DNA from: Lentilactobacillus rapi DSM 19907 = JCM 15042
GTDB taxonomy: Bacteria > Bacillota > Bacilli > Lactobacillales > Lactobacillaceae
Assembly (NCBI RefSeq): GCF_001436255.1
Contig: NZ_AZEI01000083.1
Span: 40,125 to 104,124, forward strand
DNA: 64,000 bases
Direction of reading: 5' to 3'
Both the position numbers and the translations under genes were made by a program. Below are positions 55,042 to 63,970 of the stretch, piece after piece; the stretch's first letter is position 1; every line of letters starts with the position of its first letter. The notes beneath the pieces were generated by a model. That model ran no database searches and was not told the DNA's origin. It saw only the letters and a program-made list of their open reading frames with translations.

Positions 55042-55155
55042 ATGAACAGGAAACGCCTATACTATTCAGCAGGAATCACGGCAGCCATCGTCACTTTGAT
55101 GGTTGTCACCAGCCGCCATGTTCGTGAATCGCGATTGATTTTAGATGCAAATTAA
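55042..55155 (+). CDS. 37-residue membrane peptide, unknown function
   Basis: ATG 55042 with AAAGGA 10 bp upstream. Basic start (MNRKRLYYS), one hydrophobic segment (AGITAAIVTLMVVTS) and a charged end (RHVRESRLILDAN): an N-in single-pass design. Followed 20 bp later by its own terminator, supporting expression. Not recognised. Confidence 0.5.
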   Translation: MNRKRLYYSAGITAAIVTLMVVTSRHVRESRLILDAN

Positions 55156-55175
55156 CTCAAATAGTGTTGATCAAC

Positions 55176-55224
55176 AAAAACCGTCATCCCCAAATCACTG
55201 ACTGATTGGAGGATAACGGTTTTT
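55176..55224. terminator. bidirectional terminator
   Basis: AAAAACCGT-ATCC and GGAT-ACGGTTTTT pair around a ~20-nt loop, between the small ORF and the convergent mutarotase-like gene. Confidence 0.8.
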
Positions 55225-55265
55225 AACTGGCATAACAGCCATAAAATTTAGTTAAATGACCCTGT

Positions 55266-56147
55266 TTATTTCAAATTCAGCTTCACCTGATAGTGCTTGC
55301 TTTGCTTTGCATCCAAGTGTTGATTGTCTTCTTTGGATTTCAGCTCAACCAGGTCGCCATAAACATCAGGTAAGCCGTTAAATGGCTCGATACACAAGAA
55401 TGGTGCGTTGGCGCCTTCCTTCGTCCATAATGTGACGTGATCGAAATCACTCACGTCAACGGTGACTGAATGCTCGGTTGCTTGGGAATACAACTTAACT
55501 GTTTTAATGCCCTCGTTCTTAATAATCAAGAGGCCCTTGGCAAACATGTCATGATCCAGCTCAACGATCCCATTGCGGTAGTTCGGCAGCTTTTCCACCT
55601 TACCTGAACGATAAGGATTCGGCTTCTTCACAATTTCATAGGTCTCCAATGAATCTTGGGCTGGTTCCAGATCCAAGCGGTAATCATCAAATGAACCTTC
55701 TTGATTGATTGGCACGTTGAAGGCTGGGTGATAACCCAATGAGTACGAAAGATCCTGATCACCATCGTTTTGAACCTCAAAGCTGACAGTTAAGCCCTGA
55801 TCGGTCAAGACGAAGGTGACATCGAATCCAAAGTCAAATGGATAGTATTTCTTCGTCTCATCAGTGGACTTCAACGACAACGTCACTTGATCCGCCTGCT
55901 TGTCAGCAACTTCAAAATCAAAATCAGCAACAAAGCCGTGCTGGGGCATTTCATACTTCTGACCATCAATTAAATAGGCATCGTCGTTAGACCGGCCAAT
56001 TGCTGGGAACAAGATTGGCGCGTGCTTTGGCCAAATATCGTTATTCCAGATATAGTCAAAATTACCTTGTTTGTTCACCAAATGCGTCAGCTGACAACCA
56101 TGTTCGTCAATTTCTGCACTAAAACGGTTATTTTCAATTTTTTGCAT
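55266..56147 (-). CDS. aldose 1-epimerase family protein (LacX-like)
   Basis: 293 residues from ATG 56147, 8 bp after GAGGAG; the in-frame GTG overlaps that site. LacX-type mutarotase fold: GCQLTHLVNKQGNFDYIWNNDIWPKHAPILFPAIGR, QHGFVADFDFEV with the catalytic His, SLGYHPAFNVP with the second His and FLCIEPFNGLPD with the Glu. It interconverts anomers of a sugar or sugar acid released inside the cell. It follows uxaC copy 2 by 23 bp and belongs to the uxuB-uxaC operon. Confidence 0.9.
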   Translation of the reverse strand: MQKIENNRFSAEIDEHGCQLTHLVNKQGNFDYIWNNDIWPKHAPILFPAIGRSNDDAYLIDGQKYEMPQHGFVADFDFEVADKQADQVTLSLKSTDETKKYYPFDFGFDVTFVLTDQGLTVSFEVQNDGDQDLSYSLGYHPAFNVPINQEGSFDDYRLDLEPAQDSLETYEIVKKPNPYRSGKVEKLPNYRNGIVELDHDMFAKGLLIIKNEGIKTVKLYSQATEHSVTVDVSDFDHVTLWTKEGANAPFLCIEPFNGLPDVYGDLVELKSKEDNQHLDAKQSKHYQVKLNLK

Positions 56148-56170
56148 GAGCGACACTCCTCTTCTGACAA

Positions 56171-57595
56171 CTAGTCCTTGTCAAAGAATCCAAACTGGTC
56201 GTGGGCGTTATTGTAAGAAATGTCTTCAACAATTTGTCCCAAATAATCTTCATCATCGGGAGCTTGGCCGCGTTCAACCCATTCGCCGATCACATTGCAC
56301 AATACTCGCCGGAAATACTCGTGACGAGGGTATGACAAGAAGCTTCGTGAATCGGTTAACATCCCAACAAAGTTAGGCAGCAGGCTTTGTTCAGCCATGA
56401 TGGTTAACTGGCGTTTCATCCCATCAAAGGTATCGTTAAACCACCAAGCGGCCCCAAATTGAAGCTTCTGGACACCATCTTGTTGGAAGTCACCCATGCC
56501 AGTTGCCAATTCCATCCAGTCGTTAGGGTTCAATGAGTAAAGAATCGTGCGCGGAATTTGGTCTTCAGTCTGCATGTCAATCAAGAGCTTCATGAATTCC
56601 TGGGCAATATCTGGTTGAGTTCCCATGGAATCAAACCCACCATCGGGACCGAATTTTTCAAACATTGGCTTATTGGCATTCCGGGTGACGTTCATGTGGA
56701 ATTGCATTGTCCAATTGAATTCCTTGTTCAATTTCATCAAGTTTTCAACCAACATTGTTTGATACTTATCAACATCTGAAGTTGACAATGGTTTGTTTTG
56801 GCGAGCCCGATCAAGGATATCATTCAATTCATCGTCACTGGCTTTTTCAAATCTAAAGAAGTTCAAGCCATGATCAGACAACTTGCCACCGACACTTTCG
56901 AAGTATTCAAAGCGTTGACGAAGCGCAGCCATCAGGTGTTTGAATGAATCAATCTTAACTCCTGAGATGTCTGATAATTGATCCAAGTACTCGCCAAAGG
57001 TCGTATCCGTCAAATGAAGCGCCTTATCGGGCCGCATGGCTGGCAATACTTTGAAGCCGTTGTCAGCTTCTTCTTTCTTCAATAACTTATGATATTTCAA
57101 GTCAGAAGCTGGGTCGTCAGTGGTGCAGACCGCCTTGACGTTCATCCGCTTGATTAAGTTGCGGGGCTTAAAGTCGTCGGTTGCCAGCATCTGGTTGGCT
57201 TTCTTCCAAATATCAGGAGCCGACTTTTTATTAAAGACGTCATCAATTCCAAAGAAACGCTTCAATTCCAAATGAGTCCATTCATAAAGCGGATTTCCAA
57301 GAGATTTCTCAATCGTCCCGGCCCAAGCGATGAACTTCTCGTAGTCATCCCCATCACCGGTAATCAAATCTTCTGGAACCCCATTAGCTCGCATCAGGCG
57401 CCACTTGTAGTGATCGCCGACACTGCCATCGTTGATCCAGATTCGGGTAATATTGTCATAATTACGGTTGTCGTAAATTTCTTTTGGGTCCAAATGACAG
57501 TGGTAATCAATGATTGGCATCTTTGAAGCGTGATCGTGGAATAGTTTCTTGGCCATTGGGGTGGTCAATAAGAAATCGTCGTTTAATAAAGTCAT
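56171..57595 (-). CDS. uxaC: glucuronate/galacturonate isomerase, copy 2
   Basis: 474 residues, full length, with His32 and His34 in [16 protein letters not shown] and the same signatures as copy 1 ([50 protein letters not shown]). It is encoded between uxuB and a mutarotase-like gene, so this copy probably works on glucuronate, with UxuB reducing the product. Codon use is more GC-rich than in copy 1, consistent with different histories. Confidence 0.96.
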   Translation of the reverse strand: MTLLNDDFLLTTPMAKKLFHDHASKMPIIDYHCHLDPKEIYDNRNYDNITRIWINDGSVGDHYKWRLMRANGVPEDLITGDGDDYEKFIAWAGTIEKSLGNPLYEWTHLELKRFFGIDDVFNKKSAPDIWKKANQMLATDDFKPRNLIKRMNVKAVCTTDDPASDLKYHKLLKKEEADNGFKVLPAMRPDKALHLTDTTFGEYLDQLSDISGVKIDSFKHLMAALRQRFEYFESVGGKLSDHGLNFFRFEKASDDELNDILDRARQNKPLSTSDVDKYQTMLVENLMKLNKEFNWTMQFHMNVTRNANKPMFEKFGPDGGFDSMGTQPDIAQEFMKLLIDMQTEDQIPRTILYSLNPNDWMELATGMGDFQQDGVQKLQFGAAWWFNDTFDGMKRQLTIMAEQSLLPNFVGMLTDSRSFLSYPRHEYFRRVLCNVIGEWVERGQAPDDEDYLGQIVEDISYNNAHDQFGFFDKD

Positions 57596-57625
57596 AAATA
57601 AAGTCTCCTCTTAGAAATGTATTAG

Positions 57626-59248
57626 TTAAACATTTTGAGCATACTTGGACAACGTGTCTTCCAACGTTTTGCGGACTGCGCCCGTCCCACTAATTTGTTG
57701 GGCAAAGTAATTTTCGACCGTTTCACCCATGCCAATTGCGTAGAGGTCATGGCCAAAGATTGACTTGTTAGCCAGAATATCTTTCAAGTGGGCGTGAACG
57801 TCGGTCTTTTCACCTAACTTAATATCGCTTACTTTAGGTTGTAATTCGGCCAACAATGGATCTGGGCTTGGTTCAAATGGCTTGCCTTGATCATCGACAG
57901 CCATCAAATAACGGCACCAGGTTGCCAAAACAAGTGGAATGAAATGCAAGTCCTTTGGATCACGGTTAGGATCATCGATGTAATGTTGGATAGTGACGCC
58001 ATAACGAACTGACAACTTCTGTGAGGTGTCTGACGCAATTCGTTGTGGCATATCTGGGATGTATGGATTAGGAAGGCGCTTGTTAACCAATTGATCAATG
58101 AAGGTCTTCGGGTTGATAACCTTAGGATCTTTCACAACTGGCAAGCCTTCAACGTAACCAATTTGTTTGATCAGATTCAACATGTCCTTATCGCTCACTT
58201 CTTTGGCAATTGAGTTAAAGCCGAGTAAGCTGCCGTTAACGGCTAAGGCAGTGTGGAGTGGGTTCAGGCAGGTCGTAACTTTCATTTCATCGGCATCGTT
58301 CACAGTGTCTCGGTCCGTTAAGATGACACCGGCCTTATCCAGTGCGGGGCGGCCATTTGGAAAGTCGTCTTCAACGACCAGGTAATGAACCTCTTCAGTG
58401 TTGGTGAACGCAGCGATGTTGGTATGACCTGGAGTGTGATAAATCTTGTAGTCATCGAAGCCATCTTCCTTGAGCTTTTCTGAAACGGCTTCGGAAGGAT
58501 TAGGAGTGATTCGATCAATCATTGAAAGTGGGAAGCTAACAGCTTTGTCGTCCTTCAAGTAATCGATGAATTCTGAAGGAACTAAGCCATTTTCCGCCCA
58601 ACCTTCAGCGATGGTCAAGACACTCTTTTCAAGCTTTTCGCCGTTTTGTGAGAAGTTATCCGTGCTCAAGAGGGCCATCGGGTACTTGCCGGCTTCAAAA
58701 CGGGCGAACATCAATGCTGTTAATGAGGCCATGTTGTTCTTAGGTGCTTTAGGGCCATTTTTAATGTCATCTTTAATCATTGGCAATAAGTTGCCTTGAC
58801 TGTCCCAAAGGTTATAGCCTTTTTCTGTAATTGAAAAGGTTGCTAATTGAAGGGCTGGATTTTCAAAAATCTTGAAGAGCTTCTTCCAGCCATCAGGATT
58901 GCTTTGGTCGAAGAATAGGGCATCCGAAACTGATGCGAATAATTCTTTTTCGAATTGACCATCTTCATGAGTAATCACGCGAAGAATTCGGTTGTTGAAC
59001 TTCCGGTAAACATCGTCAACAACCCCCTTATCATGGGTTTCGGCAACGACAATGCCTGAATCAAGGTCGCCTGAATCAAGTAACTGGTTTGCGATTGCGG
59101 CATGAAAGGCCCGGAATAAGTTTCCGCCACCAAAGTGAACCCACCGGGTTGCCCCAGTCTTAGCTTTAATGTCGTAATTAGGAACTTTAATGCCGGCATC
59201 GGTAAATTCCTTTTTATTCGTTAAATAATTATCGGTGATTTCTACCAT
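57626..59248 (-). CDS. uxuB: fructuronate reductase (mannonate oxidoreductase)
   Basis: 540 residues of the mannitol dehydrogenase family. N-terminal TRWVHFGGGNLFRAFHAAIANQL binds NAD; FSITEKGYNLW and LSTDNFSQNGEKL follow; the catalytic Lys/Asn/His lie in MKVTTCLNPLHTALA. The context (uxaC, UxuR-like regulator) points to reduction of D-fructuronate to D-mannonate rather than mannitol or tagaturonate. TAGGAGG lies before the ATG. Mannonate dehydratase (uxuA) is not seen in the window. Confidence 0.92.
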   Translation of the reverse strand: MVEITDNYLTNKKEFTDAGIKVPNYDIKAKTGATRWVHFGGGNLFRAFHAAIANQLLDSGDLDSGIVVAETHDKGVVDDVYRKFNNRILRVITHEDGQFEKELFASVSDALFFDQSNPDGWKKLFKIFENPALQLATFSITEKGYNLWDSQGNLLPMIKDDIKNGPKAPKNNMASLTALMFARFEAGKYPMALLSTDNFSQNGEKLEKSVLTIAEGWAENGLVPSEFIDYLKDDKAVSFPLSMIDRITPNPSEAVSEKLKEDGFDDYKIYHTPGHTNIAAFTNTEEVHYLVVEDDFPNGRPALDKAGVILTDRDTVNDADEMKVTTCLNPLHTALAVNGSLLGFNSIAKEVSDKDMLNLIKQIGYVEGLPVVKDPKVINPKTFIDQLVNKRLPNPYIPDMPQRIASDTSQKLSVRYGVTIQHYIDDPNRDPKDLHFIPLVLATWCRYLMAVDDQGKPFEPSPDPLLAELQPKVSDIKLGEKTDVHAHLKDILANKSIFGHDLYAIGMGETVENYFAQQISGTGAVRKTLEDTLSKYAQNV

Positions 59249-59268
59249 TGTAATCCTCCTAAAAAATG

Positions 59269-59590
59269 AGTGAGCGTAGTAAAGCGGTTAGAAGTCGGAG
59301 TGTAAGGCTCCTCGTATGGAAATTCCGGTTTTGGGAATTTTTGTGCGAGGTGCTTACACGCAGACTTCTGCTTTACACAGCTGTCCTAAAAATAGTGAGC
59401 GGAGCTAGGCGCTTAGAAATTGGAACATAAGTCTCCTCAATCATAAATCCTGGTTTTGAGGATTTATGATTGAGGTGCTTATGTGGAAATTTCTGCCTAG
59501 CGCAGCTGTCCTAATACAAGTGAGCGAAGCAAAGCGGTTAGAGATCGAGGTGCTTACGCACAAACTTCAGCTTTACGCAGCCTATTCTAA
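59269..59590 (-). repeat. three palindromic elements upstream of uxuB, one truncated
   Basis: Copies at 59269-59389 and 59394-59514, plus a shortened one at 59519-59590 that has lost most of the central arms. The CACT end of the first lies 21 bp before the uxuB ATG. The second is almost identical to 22789-22908. They separate the gene from its likely promoter/operator at 59648-59686. Confidence 0.88.
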
Positions 59591-59647
59591 TCCACCCAAA
59601 TCAACACACCATAACCAACGCAAAGTGAAACTAATACACTAGTATGC

Positions 59648-59686
59648 TGAATCCGCTTACAGATTCATTATATTCTGATATATCAG
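59648..59686. promoter_or_regulatory. cre site and perfect UxuR-like operator between uxuB and its regulator
   Basis: TGTAAGCGGATTCA (59648-59661, minus strand) is a cre core match. CTGATATATCAG (59675-59686) is a perfect palindrome and the best copy of the motif seen before gntK, the dehydrogenase and the GPH gene. For the regulator gene an extended -10 TGC-TATAAT lies at 59732-59740. Confidence 0.75.
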
Positions 59687-59764
59687 ATTGTCAACAGGAA
59701 CCTTTTTCCCCCTCAATAATCTTGATCAGTATGCTATAATGTGTGTGATATAAAGGAGATTACG

Positions 59765-60469
59765 ATGATGGACAATATGCGCAGTGACGCTTACCATGAA
59801 ATTAAATATAAAATCATTCACTTTGATTACATCCCAGGTCAAAAAATATCTGAAAAGACAATTTCTCAAGAGCTTGGGTTGGGCAGAACCCCTGTGCGAG
59901 AAGCGATTATCCGGATTGAACGGGAAGGGTTAATCGAAGTGATTCCCCAAAGTGGCACCTACATCACCAGAATTGATATGGCAGATGCTAAGGACGCCAG
60001 ATTCGTTCGGGAGTGCATCGAACCAAAGATCATGTTGAATGCCGCAGCCAACATTTCTGAGACTTCACTGAACGTTTTAAGAAAGAACTTGGCTGAACAG
60101 GACAAAACGGCCAGCGAAATTAATCCTGACAGTTTCTTTGATTTGGATCAGGACTTCCACCACGAATTTTACAAGGTCGTTAATAAAGACACTGTTTGGG
60201 ATTGGCTGCAGATCAACAATACTCAACTCAATCGCTTCCGTCGCCTTCGCCTGAAAGAAATGGACTTAAATTGGAGCACCATTTATACCCAGCATAAAAA
60301 TATTTTTGATGCGGTGATTGGCAAAGATATCGATGACTTGGAATATCTTGTTAACGAGCATCTGCACTTGATGCTGCTGGAACGACGGCAGGTGTTGGAA
60401 GCTTATCCAGATTATTTCAGGAATTATGATGGGGATGTCGATTCCAAATCAACTTCTCACGCAAAATAA
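59765..60469 (+). CDS. GntR/FCD family regulator of hexuronate genes (UxuR-like)
   Basis: About 234 residues from ATG 59765 (AAAGGAG 6 bp upstream); a longer frame from 59741 precedes the ribosome site. N-terminal GntR HTH (KISEKTISQELGLGRTPVREAIIRIEREGLIEVIPQSGTYI). C-terminal FCD helical sensor with metal-type residues in DQDFHHEFY, QHKNIFDAV and NEHLHLM. FadR-subfamily members such as UxuR/ExuR respond to hexuronates. Divergent from uxuB with a perfect palindrome between them. Confidence 0.9.
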   Translation: MMDNMRSDAYHEIKYKIIHFDYIPGQKISEKTISQELGLGRTPVREAIIRIEREGLIEVIPQSGTYITRIDMADAKDARFVRECIEPKIMLNAAANISETSLNVLRKNLAEQDKTASEINPDSFFDLDQDFHHEFYKVVNKDTVWDWLQINNTQLNRFRRLRLKEMDLNWSTIYTQHKNIFDAVIGKDIDDLEYLVNEHLHLMLLERRQVLEAYPDYFRNYDGDVDSKSTSHAK

Positions 60470-60482
60470 CGTATTTACTTAC

Positions 60483-60528
60483 AGAACAGGTGGCCGAAAA
60501 CTTTTCGCCGTTTTCGGCCACCTGTTCT
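60483..60528 (+). terminator. terminator of the GntR regulator gene
   Basis: A perfect 19-bp stem, AGAACAGGTGGCCGAAAAC with its complement, around an 8-nt loop; the U-run is weak (TTCTATT). Confidence 0.8.
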
Positions 60529-60559
60529 ATTAAATCTGTATGAAAGGCTTGCTAGTGCT

Positions 60560-61900
60560 ATGAATAAACAAGACTTAACCCAGGGCAACCCCCTCACCCG
60601 CCTGATTATCTTTTCGTTACCGCTGGTTGGTGGATCGCTCTTTCAGCAACTCTACAACTTTATTGATACGTTGATCGTTGGCCGGTTGATCGGCGTTGAT
60701 GCGGTTGCCGCGGTTGGCGCCTACTATCCACTTAGCTTCTTGATCATTGGTTTTATTCAGGGAAGCTCGATCGGCTATAGTATTCCCCTCTCTCAAAGTA
60801 TCGGTGCCCATGACGATCAGGCTACTAAACGCTACTTCACGAATGGGATTTGGTTAAGCGCAATTGTTGCTCTCATTTTGACACCGGTGATGATTTTCGC
60901 AGCAGCACCCTTACTGAAATTGTTAAATACGCCCGCTAATATCATGGAAATGACGCTCGCGTTTACAATCATTTCGTTTGTCGGCATCCCTGCAAATATT
61001 CTCTATAATTATTCGGCAGCGGCACTGCGGGCATTTGGCGATTCCATCCACCCGTTACATTTCTTAACCGTTTCGCTGGTTTTAAACGTCATTCTTGATT
61101 TGGCCTTCATTCTTGAATTCCACATGGGAATTGCCGGAGCCGCCTGGGCGACAGTAATCAGTGAGTTTGTCGGCGGCCTGCTCAACATCAGTTTATTCTT
61201 CGTTGGCAAGTCAAAATTGTCCCTCAATCGAACTAATTGGCACTTTTCATTAACTGCTATTAAACGGATGTGTGGTGTCGGCATTCCAATGGGATTTGAA
61301 TACTGTGTCTCCGCAATCGGAGCCATCATCATGCAAGATGCCATCAATCGATTAGGCTCAAGCATCGTTGCGGCTCAATCAGCTGCGGACAAAATTCGAC
61401 AGTTATTCACCCTTCCAATGGAAAGTGTCGGGGCGGCCATGGCAACCTATCAGGCTCAAAACTTTGGCGCCCACAATGGTCAGCGAATCAAACAGGGCAT
61501 TACTAACGGGATTTTAATTCAAATCGTCTATTCAGTTGTGGCTTTTGGAATCGTAAATTTGTCGAAAACCTTCTTGGTAACAATGGTCCTCGGATCCAGC
61601 TCCCCTTCCACCACCAAAAGTGCCGTTGAGTATTTAACGATCATTTCATTTTTCTTTCCCATCCATGGATTACTCATGATTTTCAGAAACACGCTCCAAG
61701 GCTGGGGCCACAGCCTGTATGCCATCATTTCCGGCTTTGGCGAATTGTTTGGTCGTTCAATTGGCAGTTTCATTGCAATGGGCTCTGCGGGATTCGTGGC
61801 AATCTGTTACTCAAATCCATTAGCTTGGGCAATTTCATTGATATACTGCGTGTTGATGGTCCGCCAATTGTTTGGTAAAGATCAGTTGGGGGAGATGTAG
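60560..61900 (+). CDS. MATE family efflux transporter
   Basis: 446 residues, 12 TM segments. N-terminal PLTRLIIFSLPLVGGSLFQQLYNFIDTLIVGRLIGVDAVAAVGA is the MATE/NorM start, and the second half repeats it (RMCGVGIPMGFEYCVSAIGAIIMQDAINRLGSSIVAAQSAADKI). It exports cationic drugs or metabolites using Na+ or H+. The ribosome site is modest (AAAGG). No partner gene. Confidence 0.92.
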   Translation: MNKQDLTQGNPLTRLIIFSLPLVGGSLFQQLYNFIDTLIVGRLIGVDAVAAVGAYYPLSFLIIGFIQGSSIGYSIPLSQSIGAHDDQATKRYFTNGIWLSAIVALILTPVMIFAAAPLLKLLNTPANIMEMTLAFTIISFVGIPANILYNYSAAALRAFGDSIHPLHFLTVSLVLNVILDLAFILEFHMGIAGAAWATVISEFVGGLLNISLFFVGKSKLSLNRTNWHFSLTAIKRMCGVGIPMGFEYCVSAIGAIIMQDAINRLGSSIVAAQSAADKIRQLFTLPMESVGAAMATYQAQNFGAHNGQRIKQGITNGILIQIVYSVVAFGIVNLSKTFLVTMVLGSSSPSTTKSAVEYLTIISFFFPIHGLLMIFRNTLQGWGHSLYAIISGFGELFGRSIGSFIAMGSAGFVAICYSNPLAWAISLIYCVLMVRQLFGKDQLGEM

Positions 61901-62057
61901 GCCAATCGCAAACAACATGAATTTAATAAGTGATTAAGCTTTATGCTCCTCTAATCAAGCTTCACATCATCTTTACATTTCTTTCAATGATCTTTCACAG
62001 AAAAATCATTTGTCTATGATTAAGTAAAGATTAGCTAAAGTTGATGTAGGAGGTTTT

Positions 62058-62252
62058 ATGTTAAATATTGGTGATAACATTAGGAAACTACGAGAAGAAC
62101 AGGCATTATCACAGGCAGTCGTTGCCACTGCGCTTGGTGTAACTCGTCAAGCGATTTCTCAATGGGAGCACAACTATACTTATCCAGATATCGACAACTT
62201 AGTCATCCTTAGTAGATTGTTTCGTTGTGACATCAATCAATTATTGTTTTAG
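62058..62252 (+). CDS. XRE family transcriptional regulator
   Basis: 64 residues, essentially one HTH_3 domain: IGDNIRKLREEQALSQAVVATALGVTRQAISQWEHNYTYPDIDNLVILSRLFRCDINQLL. No sensor domain. AGGAGG lies upstream of ATG 62058. It may control the membrane proteins that follow after a terminator at 62281. Local DNA is AT-rich. Confidence 0.88.
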   Translation: MLNIGDNIRKLREEQALSQAVVATALGVTRQAISQWEHNYTYPDIDNLVILSRLFRCDINQLLF

Positions 62253-62280
62253 AATTGGAAATCATAATATTTATACCTCA

Positions 62281-62308
62281 TCCTAGATGATCTTTCTCTA
62301 GGATTTTT
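62281..62308 (+). terminator. terminator of the XRE gene
   Basis: TCCTAGA and TCTAGGA with a 9-nt loop, followed by TTTTTT. The following ~300 bp (62310-62610) contain no convincing gene; a 75-codon TTG frame there lacks a ribosome site. Confidence 0.85.
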
Positions 62309-62625
62309 TGTCTCAAAACCTCATAAGTATAATGAATCAGGTGTCCATAGGCGCCATTAAGCGATTGTTTTGTGTCAAGCGATACTTGCTAGTCAAAACA
62401 TCGATTAGCCTTAATAATGTTTACAGAAATAGTCATCGATTATTTAAACAATTCTTGCTCTTGAATGCTCAATTTCTACACCAAGGCAGCAGGAATCATC
62501 CATTTTTGGACGCAACAATTTTTAAGGCGACTTAATGACTTAATATAGCAATAATCTGTCATTTCCAGAAAGCGCACTTAAGCTGAAGAACCCGCTTCTT
62601 CAGCATACATAGGAGGCAAAGAGAA

Positions 62626-63450
62626 TTGCTATCATCTGAACTCAATTCTATTAAAAGCTCAAAGCGAAGCATATTCACCATTATCTTCTTATTCATTGTT
62701 GTTATTTTAGGGGAGTTAATTACTTGGTATGGGAACTATTATATGTTTTGGAATTACGCAAAACAGACACATAGACACTTGTCTTACCAAAATATTTATC
62801 ATCCAACAATGACCACCTTTTTGTCAGGCAACACTTCAGGACAGTTTTTACAAATAATAATCATTTGGCTTTTACCTTTATATTTAATCCTAATTAGTGC
62901 CCAACGAATCATTGATAATAACCGAAATGACAGCAATTACATTTACACCTCCCGATACACAAAATTCAAACAATATTTAGGTGTTAGCGAACTTACCCAA
63001 TTTTCCATATTTACAGTCTTCTTCATCGTCCTATTTGGCCTTGACTTTGTCATAGCGGAATTACTGTTTCATAATGGTCAATCATTTATGGATTTAGAAG
63101 ATTCGGTTAAATATTCTCATTTATTAAAATTAGAACTACTTCATCCAAATTTAGCGTATATTTCATTTATCGTTGTCGTTAGTATGAGCTTTGGCCTTTT
63201 TGCAGTAGTCGTGCACGTCTTGGCACTCTTACTAAAGAAACCTATCCTAGTTCATCCAATTTCCTTGGGCATCTGGTTCTTCATGGTAGCAATGCCCAAT
63301 AGTTCAACCTACTTCATTCAGCCCTTTATTGAGTATGATTGGGGAACTTATTTTTCAGCCCTCATAAGTTATCTTGTCATATGTAGCAGCATCATCGCTG
63401 TTGGAAATTTTTGGCTGAAATTGAGAGGAAGGTATGTTTATCTCAACTAA
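62626..63450 (+). CDS. multi-pass membrane protein, ABC-2 permease-like
   Basis: 274 residues from TTG 62626 (AGGAGG 9 bp upstream). Six or so hydrophobic segments: IFTIIFLFIVVILGELITWYG, FLQIIIIWLLPLYLILISA, FSIFTVFFIVLFGLDFVIAEL, ISFIVVVSMSFGLFAVVVHVLALL and others. A charged segment (SAQRIIDNNRNDSNYIYTSRYTKFKQYLG) after TM2 resembles ABC-2 exporters' first cytoplasmic loop. No ATPase gene is in the window; it may lie beyond 64000. Overlaps the next gene by 17 bp. Confidence 0.7.
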   Translation: MLSSELNSIKSSKRSIFTIIFLFIVVILGELITWYGNYYMFWNYAKQTHRHLSYQNIYHPTMTTFLSGNTSGQFLQIIIIWLLPLYLILISAQRIIDNNRNDSNYIYTSRYTKFKQYLGVSELTQFSIFTVFFIVLFGLDFVIAELLFHNGQSFMDLEDSVKYSHLLKLELLHPNLAYISFIVVVSMSFGLFAVVVHVLALLLKKPILVHPISLGIWFFMVAMPNSSTYFIQPFIEYDWGTYFSALISYLVICSSIIAVGNFWLKLRGRYVYLN

Positions 63451-63970
63451 GAAAAAATTAATATATCGAATTATCGGCGTTATCGCACTGGTGATTCTTT
63501 TAGTTATGAATTGGACTCAAAATACCAGTGTCCCGCCAAATGCCACTGGGTTAGCCGTCTGGAGAGCCTTATTTTCAACAACTGGCGGCTTCTTTTCAAT
63601 CTTCTATTTTGGCCCAGTTATTGCTAATATCTTTATTTGTTACGAGCTGGTAAATCGAAGACCGTATCTCGTTTATTATCGGACATCACGACAATTCGTT
63701 TTATGCCAGTATGAAAAAAATCTTTCAGTGGATGTGCTTCTTTTCAGCTCAATCTACATGTTGTTTGGTTCATTCTGTAATCAGTTGTTCGTTGGAAAAG
63801 GAATTTTGGAGTGGTCATTTTTCTTTGCGCTAGTCGTAATGATGGTCAATACAGCATTATTTTTAGGCTTCCTAGGTGAACTCTTTTATATTCTAGCCAT
63901 ATTTGTCAATGATTATCTTGCATTGATCATTTTGCTTTGTTTGAATGTCAAGGGCAGTTTAAAAATGTAG
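63434..63970 (+). CDS. membrane protein, second ABC-2-permease-like subunit, apparently truncated
   Basis: 178 residues. Four to five hydrophobic segments with the same layout as the preceding gene's N-terminal part: IYRIIGVIALVILLVMNW, FFSIFYFGPVIANIFICYELV, then RRPYLVYYRTSRQFVLCQYEKN (compare YIYTSRYTKFKQYLG) and further TMs. It stops abruptly after IILLCLNVKGSLKM, while the neighbour has ~270 residues. The last codons run into a direct repeat at 63966-64000, so the gene was probably cut by an inserted element. Confidence 0.65.
   Translation: MFISTKKKLIYRIIGVIALVILLVMNWTQNTSVPPNATGLAVWRALFSTTGGFFSIFYFGPVIANIFICYELVNRRPYLVYYRTSRQFVLCQYEKNLSVDVLLFSSIYMLFGSFCNQLFVGKGILEWSFFFALVVMMVNTALFLGFLGELFYILAIFVNDYLALIILLCLNVKGSLKM

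Noticed and set aside
219..59590. Palindromic elements as a CRISPR array
   Set aside because: Copies are dispersed, self-complementary and lack regular unique spacers; no cas genes are present.
62308..62535. 75-codon ORF after the XRE gene
   Set aside because: TTG start inside a terminator's T-tract, no ribosome site and no recognisable protein pattern.
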